DNA of 64,000 bases. Source: Lachnospiraceae bacterium UBA7093 (GTDB taxonomy: Bacteria; Bacillota; Clostridia; Lachnospirales; Lachnospiraceae). The position numbers and the translations under genes were made by a program. The notes under the pieces were generated by a model. The model ran no database searches and was not told the DNA's origin. It saw nothing but the letters and a program-made list of their open reading frames with translations. The DNA lies in contig DKYT01000067.1 in the NCBI GenBank assembly GCA_002492465.1, positions 3,243 through 67,242 on the forward strand, read 5' to 3'. This document shows, piece after piece, positions 60,700 through 64,000 of this stretch (its first letter is position 1; the number at the start of each line of letters is the position of its first letter).

Positions 60700-61665
60700 A
60701 TGAGAGAAAGCAGGACATTTGCAGAGCGAACAAAGGTTTTAAAGACGGATGAAGTTAAAAAAAGATATTTTCTTGTTTTTGAAGGAGCCAGTACAGAAAA
60801 AATATATTTTGAAGCTTTAGAGAATGCACGGGATGATGTGGAGATCGATCCGTTGGTTGAGCTTGTTCCGATTATACGCAGTTATAGCGAAGATGGGTGG
60901 AGTAATCCTAAGAAAATATTAGATCGTATTATAGCAAATTTAGAGGAGAAAGAAACTGGGCAATTTACTTATGAATCATTGCTAAATCGGATTATGGATT
61001 ATTTATACGACGAAAAAATTTTAACCACGAGTAAGGTGCAGGCGCGTGCGTTATGGAGGATACTTGAGAACGGCTGTGAAAAGGTTATAAAGAGGTGCTT
61101 GAATGATAAGGTAGATAATTTGTCCGAGGCATGTAATAAGTTAATAGAATATCTGAATCAAGAATCAGATGTGGTCAACATTATAAATGATATTTCGGAC
61201 ATTATTCGAGAGAGTAATATTACTTATGATAGCAGATTTGACAAAATTTGTCTGATTGTAGACAGAGATAAGGAAAGCTTTTTGGCAACTTCAAAAAATA
61301 ATCAGTATGATTATGTACTGCGAACTTGTAGAGAGAAAGGATTTGGCTTTTACGTATCTAACCCGTGTTTTGAATTTTGGTTGCTGCTTCATTTTGATGA
61401 AGTGTTGAATCTGGATAAGGATAAGCTGTTGGAGAATCCATTGGTTACGGCGAAACGGCGGTATACGGAACATGAGCTGAGAAAATTGCTGCCGGGATAT
61501 AGTAAAAGCAAATATAATGTGGAAATTTTAATTAGGAATTTATCGATTGCGCTATGTAATGCTGAAAAGTTTTGTGAAGATGAGGACTTGCTAATTTCAG
61601 AAGTTGGAACTAATATGAGGAAATTAATATTGTCATTAGTGCGGAAAGTATTACAATCCAATTAA
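60700..61665 (+). CDS. RloB family protein (AbiLii-like, Toprim-type nuclease candidate)
   Basis: A 321-residue RloB protein. The start RYFLVFEGASTEKIYFEAL gives the first strand and glutamate of a Toprim-like fold; KICLIVDRDKESF supplies the DxD-type motif; FYVSNPCFEFWLLLHF is the diagnostic RloB segment. About 110 residues (roughly 70-180) lie between the first and second motifs, longer than in compact RloB proteins. It is the second component of the AbiL-like pair and the likely effector. Confidence 0.88.
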   Translation: MRESRTFAERTKVLKTDEVKKRYFLVFEGASTEKIYFEALENARDDVEIDPLVELVPIIRSYSEDGWSNPKKILDRIIANLEEKETGQFTYESLLNRIMDYLYDEKILTTSKVQARALWRILENGCEKVIKRCLNDKVDNLSEACNKLIEYLNQESDVVNIINDISDIIRESNITYDSRFDKICLIVDRDKESFLATSKNNQYDYVLRTCREKGFGFYVSNPCFEFWLLLHFDEVLNLDKDKLLENPLVTAKRRYTEHELRKLLPGYSKSKYNVEILIRNLSIALCNAEKFCEDEDLLISEVGTNMRKLILSLVRKVLQSN

Positions 61666-61683
61666 AACAAAGAAGGTGATGGG

Positions 61684-61908
61684 GTGAAAAAAATATTTTT
61701 AGATTTAGGCATTTTGATTGGTATTGGTATTTTTCTGATGAGTATCTTTTGCTTTTTACATGGTTCTTTTGAAATGTACCCAACACAAGAGCAGACGGAA
61801 AAGGTTAGAATTGCAGCTATGGCAGTTGCAGGCTTATGCGTTTTCATGAGCGTCATGCTTATAAAAAGCAGGCTTAAACTAAACGGAAGGAAACGGGATG
61901 AGTCCTGA
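61684..61908 (+). CDS. Small two-span membrane protein, function unknown (74 aa)
   Basis: Starts at GTG 61684 after AAGGTGATGGG. Two hydrophobic segments (~5-25 and ~41-62) with a short loop and a basic tail. No family recognised. It lies between the AbiL-like pair and the transporter gene, and overlaps the possible upstream ATG of the transporter. Confidence 0.55.
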   Translation: MKKIFLDLGILIGIGIFLMSIFCFLHGSFEMYPTQEQTEKVRIAAMAVAGLCVFMSVMLIKSRLKLNGRKRDES

Positions 61909-61927
61909 AACTTGGAGGTGGAATTTT

Positions 61928-62794
61928 ATGTGGCTTTTTATGGCTGTTTTGTCGGCGCTTTTTGCAGGGGTTACGTCCATCCTCGCAAAATGTGGAATCA
62001 GGAAAACGGACTCGGATGTGGCAACGGCATTGCGGACTGTTGTGGTACTGATCTTTGCATGGATCATGGTATTTGTAGTGGGCTCAGGGGAAACAATCAA
62101 AGCAATATCGGCAAAATCCCTGTTGTTTTTGATTTTATCAGGAGCCGCCACTGGTTTATCCTGGATCTGCTATTTCAAGGCATTATCCATAGGGGATATC
62201 AACAAGGTGGTGCCTATTGATAAGTCCAGTACGGTTCTTACTGTGCTGCTTGCGATCATTCTTTTCGGGGAAACGGAGCATTTAGCGGTAAAGCTGATTG
62301 GAACGGTATTTCTTACTGTTGGGATCTATCTTATGGTGGAAAAAAAACAGGGAGAGGAAAAGGAAAAGAACAGGAAATGGCTGCCGTATGCGGTTCTGTC
62401 CGCCGTTTTTGCGGCGCTTACGTCCATCCTTGCCAAAATCGGCATTACCGGGGTGGAATCCAACCTTGGAACTGCCATTCGCACGATCGTGGTGCTGGTG
62501 ATGTCGTGGATGATTGTGCTTATGAAAGGAAAACAGTCTCAGATCAGAAAAATTGACAAAAAAGAAATGGCGTACATATCTTTTTCAGGGCTTGCAACAG
62601 GAGCCTCCTGGCTATGCTATTACTATGCCATCCAAAATGGTATTGTAAGTGTGGTGGTGCCCATTGATAAAGCAAGTATTGTGGTAACGGTTGTATTTTC
62701 TTATTTTGTGTTTGGAGAAAAATTGAGCAGGAAGGCTTTGGCAGGGCTTCTTCTCATGGTTTTCGGAACGCTGGTTATGGCGATATGGGCTTAA
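61928..62794 (+). CDS. EamA/DMT superfamily transporter
   Basis: A 288-residue membrane protein with ten spans made of two EamA repeats: AGVTSILAKCGIRKTDSDVATALRTVVVL and the matching AALTSILAKIGITGVESNLGTAIRTIVVL. Each repeat ends with a VVPIDKxS motif. I prefer ATG 61928, which has CTTGGAGGTGG upstream; ATG 61898 adds ten residues. Members export amino acids or metabolites; the substrate is unknown. Confidence 0.9.
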   Translation: MWLFMAVLSALFAGVTSILAKCGIRKTDSDVATALRTVVVLIFAWIMVFVVGSGETIKAISAKSLLFLILSGAATGLSWICYFKALSIGDINKVVPIDKSSTVLTVLLAIILFGETEHLAVKLIGTVFLTVGIYLMVEKKQGEEKEKNRKWLPYAVLSAVFAALTSILAKIGITGVESNLGTAIRTIVVLVMSWMIVLMKGKQSQIRKIDKKEMAYISFSGLATGASWLCYYYAIQNGIVSVVVPIDKASIVVTVVFSYFVFGEKLSRKALAGLLLMVFGTLVMAIWA

Positions 62795-62805
62795 GGGAGA
62801 AGCGT

Positions 62806-63462
62806 ATGGAACGCCTGATATTGGAAAATCACGAAATAAAACTGTATTGTGGAGCGGAACGGTCGGCGCCCCTTGTAATCTGTCATTATGTGGACGATGG
62901 GGAGGCGCTTATAAAAGAGTGCAAGCGGCTGGGGTGCGGTAATTTCACCCTGGCTTTGATCCGAAACCTGGAGGATGTTGACGAGATGAGTCCCTATCAG
63001 GTGGAAGCATTGAAGCAATTCAGGGGTATGGCGGAGGAATATATTAAAATCTTAACGGCGGATATTATTCCTCAGATCGAAAAGAAACTCCAGGAAAAAC
63101 CCGAGGAATGCCTGCTGGCGGGTTACTCCCTCGCAGGACTTTTTTCTGTCTATGCAATGTACCATACAACCCTTTTTTCCAAGATTATCTCCTGCTCAGG
63201 GTCACTCTGGTATCCGGGCTTTGTAAATTATGTGAAGGAAAGAAAACTTGCGTATAAGCCTGAAAAAATATATTTTTCAGTAGGGCGTTCCGAGAAAAAT
63301 ACGCGGAACAGGCTGTACCGGAATGTTGAAGCATGTACGCTTGAAATAGAGGAATTGTTTGCCGCCCAAAAGATGCAGACAGTTTTTGAATTAAATGAAG
63401 GCGGGCATTTTCAGGATATCGGCTTGAGAGTGGCGAAAGGAATAAAGTGGGCGTTGGAATAA
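62806..63462 (+). CDS. Alpha/beta-hydrolase esterase (enterochelin-esterase-like)
   Basis: A 218-residue serine hydrolase. The nucleophile elbow is AGYSLAGLFSVY, followed by SCSGSLWYPGF, and the final GGHFQDIG carries the histidine, as in the IroE/esterase D-like group. Start ATG 62806 follows GGGAGAAGC, eleven bases after the transporter stop. A cytoplasmic enzyme (no signal) whose ester substrate is unknown; siderophore hydrolysis is one possibility in the family. Confidence 0.82.
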   Translation: MERLILENHEIKLYCGAERSAPLVICHYVDDGEALIKECKRLGCGNFTLALIRNLEDVDEMSPYQVEALKQFRGMAEEYIKILTADIIPQIEKKLQEKPEECLLAGYSLAGLFSVYAMYHTTLFSKIISCSGSLWYPGFVNYVKERKLAYKPEKIYFSVGRSEKNTRNRLYRNVEACTLEIEELFAAQKMQTVFELNEGGHFQDIGLRVAKGIKWALE

Positions 63463-63485
63463 AAGCGAAAGGATAAAATAAGAAA

Positions 63486-63977
63486 ATGGAATCTGTAAAG
63501 ACAAGAACGCTTGCAGGGGAAAATGAGATCAAGTATGTCATAGCGTCCCAGAAGGATATGAAGCGGCTCATAGACAGCAGATTGGAAATGCTGAAGGTAG
63601 TAAACGGGCTGCCTTCTGATTATGTGTTCCCGGATGTGTTTATCACAAAAACCAGAGAATATTTTGAAAAAGGAGATCAGCTCACCGTTTTGGCAATCGA
63701 TCGGGATGTAATTGGATGCGCAACGCTGTGTTACATGGAATTGATGCCTACCTTTTCTCACCCGACGGGAAAGCGGGCGCATTTGATGAATGTATATACA
63801 AACGGCAGGTATCGCAGGCGGGGGATCGCATATGATATGGTCAGGATATTGATTGAGGAGGCGAAGAAAAAAGGGGTTACAGAAATCAGCCTTGATGCCA
63901 CGGAATCGGGCAGACCATTATATCACAAGCTTGGATTTGTGGAATCAAATGAGTGTATGGTGTTGAATCTTAAATGA
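63486..63977 (+). CDS. GNAT family N-acetyltransferase
   Basis: A 163-residue acetyltransferase. The acetyl-CoA motif A is LMNVYTNGRYRRRGIAYDMVRILIEEAKKKG (the RxxGxA-type loop), followed by ISLDATESGRPLYHKLGFVESNECMVL, motif B. The N-terminal region is less conserved and sets the unknown acceptor. It begins 23 bases after the esterase stop and is probably in the same transcript. The window ends 23 bases after its stop. Confidence 0.9.
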   Translation: MESVKTRTLAGENEIKYVIASQKDMKRLIDSRLEMLKVVNGLPSDYVFPDVFITKTREYFEKGDQLTVLAIDRDVIGCATLCYMELMPTFSHPTGKRAHLMNVYTNGRYRRRGIAYDMVRILIEEAKKKGVTEISLDATESGRPLYHKLGFVESNECMVLNLK

Positions 63978-64000
63978 AATAAGAAGCATTCCTGTAATTC

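Overview
The window looks like a chromosome segment from an anaerobic gut Firmicute of the Lachnospiraceae type (Blautia/Ruminococcus/Dorea-like). This rests on gene order (prmC-prfA; maeB-TIGR01212-DUF4364; DegV, DUF5722 and DUF3021 proteins), strong AGGAGG ribosome sites and a moderate-GC, purine-rich coding strand. I cannot fix genus or species. No rRNA, tRNA or CRISPR array was seen.

Layout. 1-1764: 3' part of prmC and complete prfA. 1723-9155: a distinctly AT-rich genomic island inserted in the 3' end of prfA. A 17-bp direct repeat marks both ends and the displaced original prfA tail is still readable at 9139-9177. The island carries a decapitated serine recombinase and a defence-like cargo: a HEPN/zinc-ribbon protein, a DUF4297 nuclease, a 46-residue ORF, a zinc-hook SMC-like ATPase, a Cys/His zinc-site protein and two small unknown proteins. 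9204-13143: a TIGR04076 protein, an ECF sigma/anti-sigma pair behind its own ECF-type promoter, and a two-component system. 13159-14010: an Rpn-type nuclease gene. 14278-20488: a complete maltodextrin operon on the minus strand (LacI regulator, GH13 amylase, binding protein, two permeases) with a consensus promoter, two identical operators and a terminator. 20550-21977: a VanW gene flanked by two related long-hairpin elements. 22102-28720: an ABC exporter, a two-component system and a lipoprotein. 28731-38252: flavoprotein, acyltransferase, lone FakA-C-like protein, hydrolase, LytTR/DUF3021 pair, HD protein, DD-carboxypeptidase, rarA, DUF5722 protein. 38323-42741 (minus): CPBP protease, AbrB/PIN toxin-antitoxin, and a maeB-radical SAM-DUF4364 run. 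43001-50168: degV, a 49-bp perfect inverted-repeat element, DUF1294, argG with ArgR boxes, apt plus a purine permease, a P-loop protein, a CPBP protease and TetR. 50383-54270: Na/Pi cotransporter plus a PhoP/PhoR-like pair. 54351-58755: RelB/YafQ toxin-antitoxin and assorted small metabolic or unknown genes. 58774-61665: a decayed AAA ATPase next to an intact AAA ATPase/RloB pair (AbiL-like). 61684-63977: EamA transporter, esterase, GNAT.

The two defence-like loci (island 1723-9155; 58774-61665) are the best places to look for a new system. The family of long hairpin elements (20550-20780, 21683-21977, 43867-44086, 30606-30762) is the most striking non-coding signal. All family calls come from reading motifs by eye; no database search was run.
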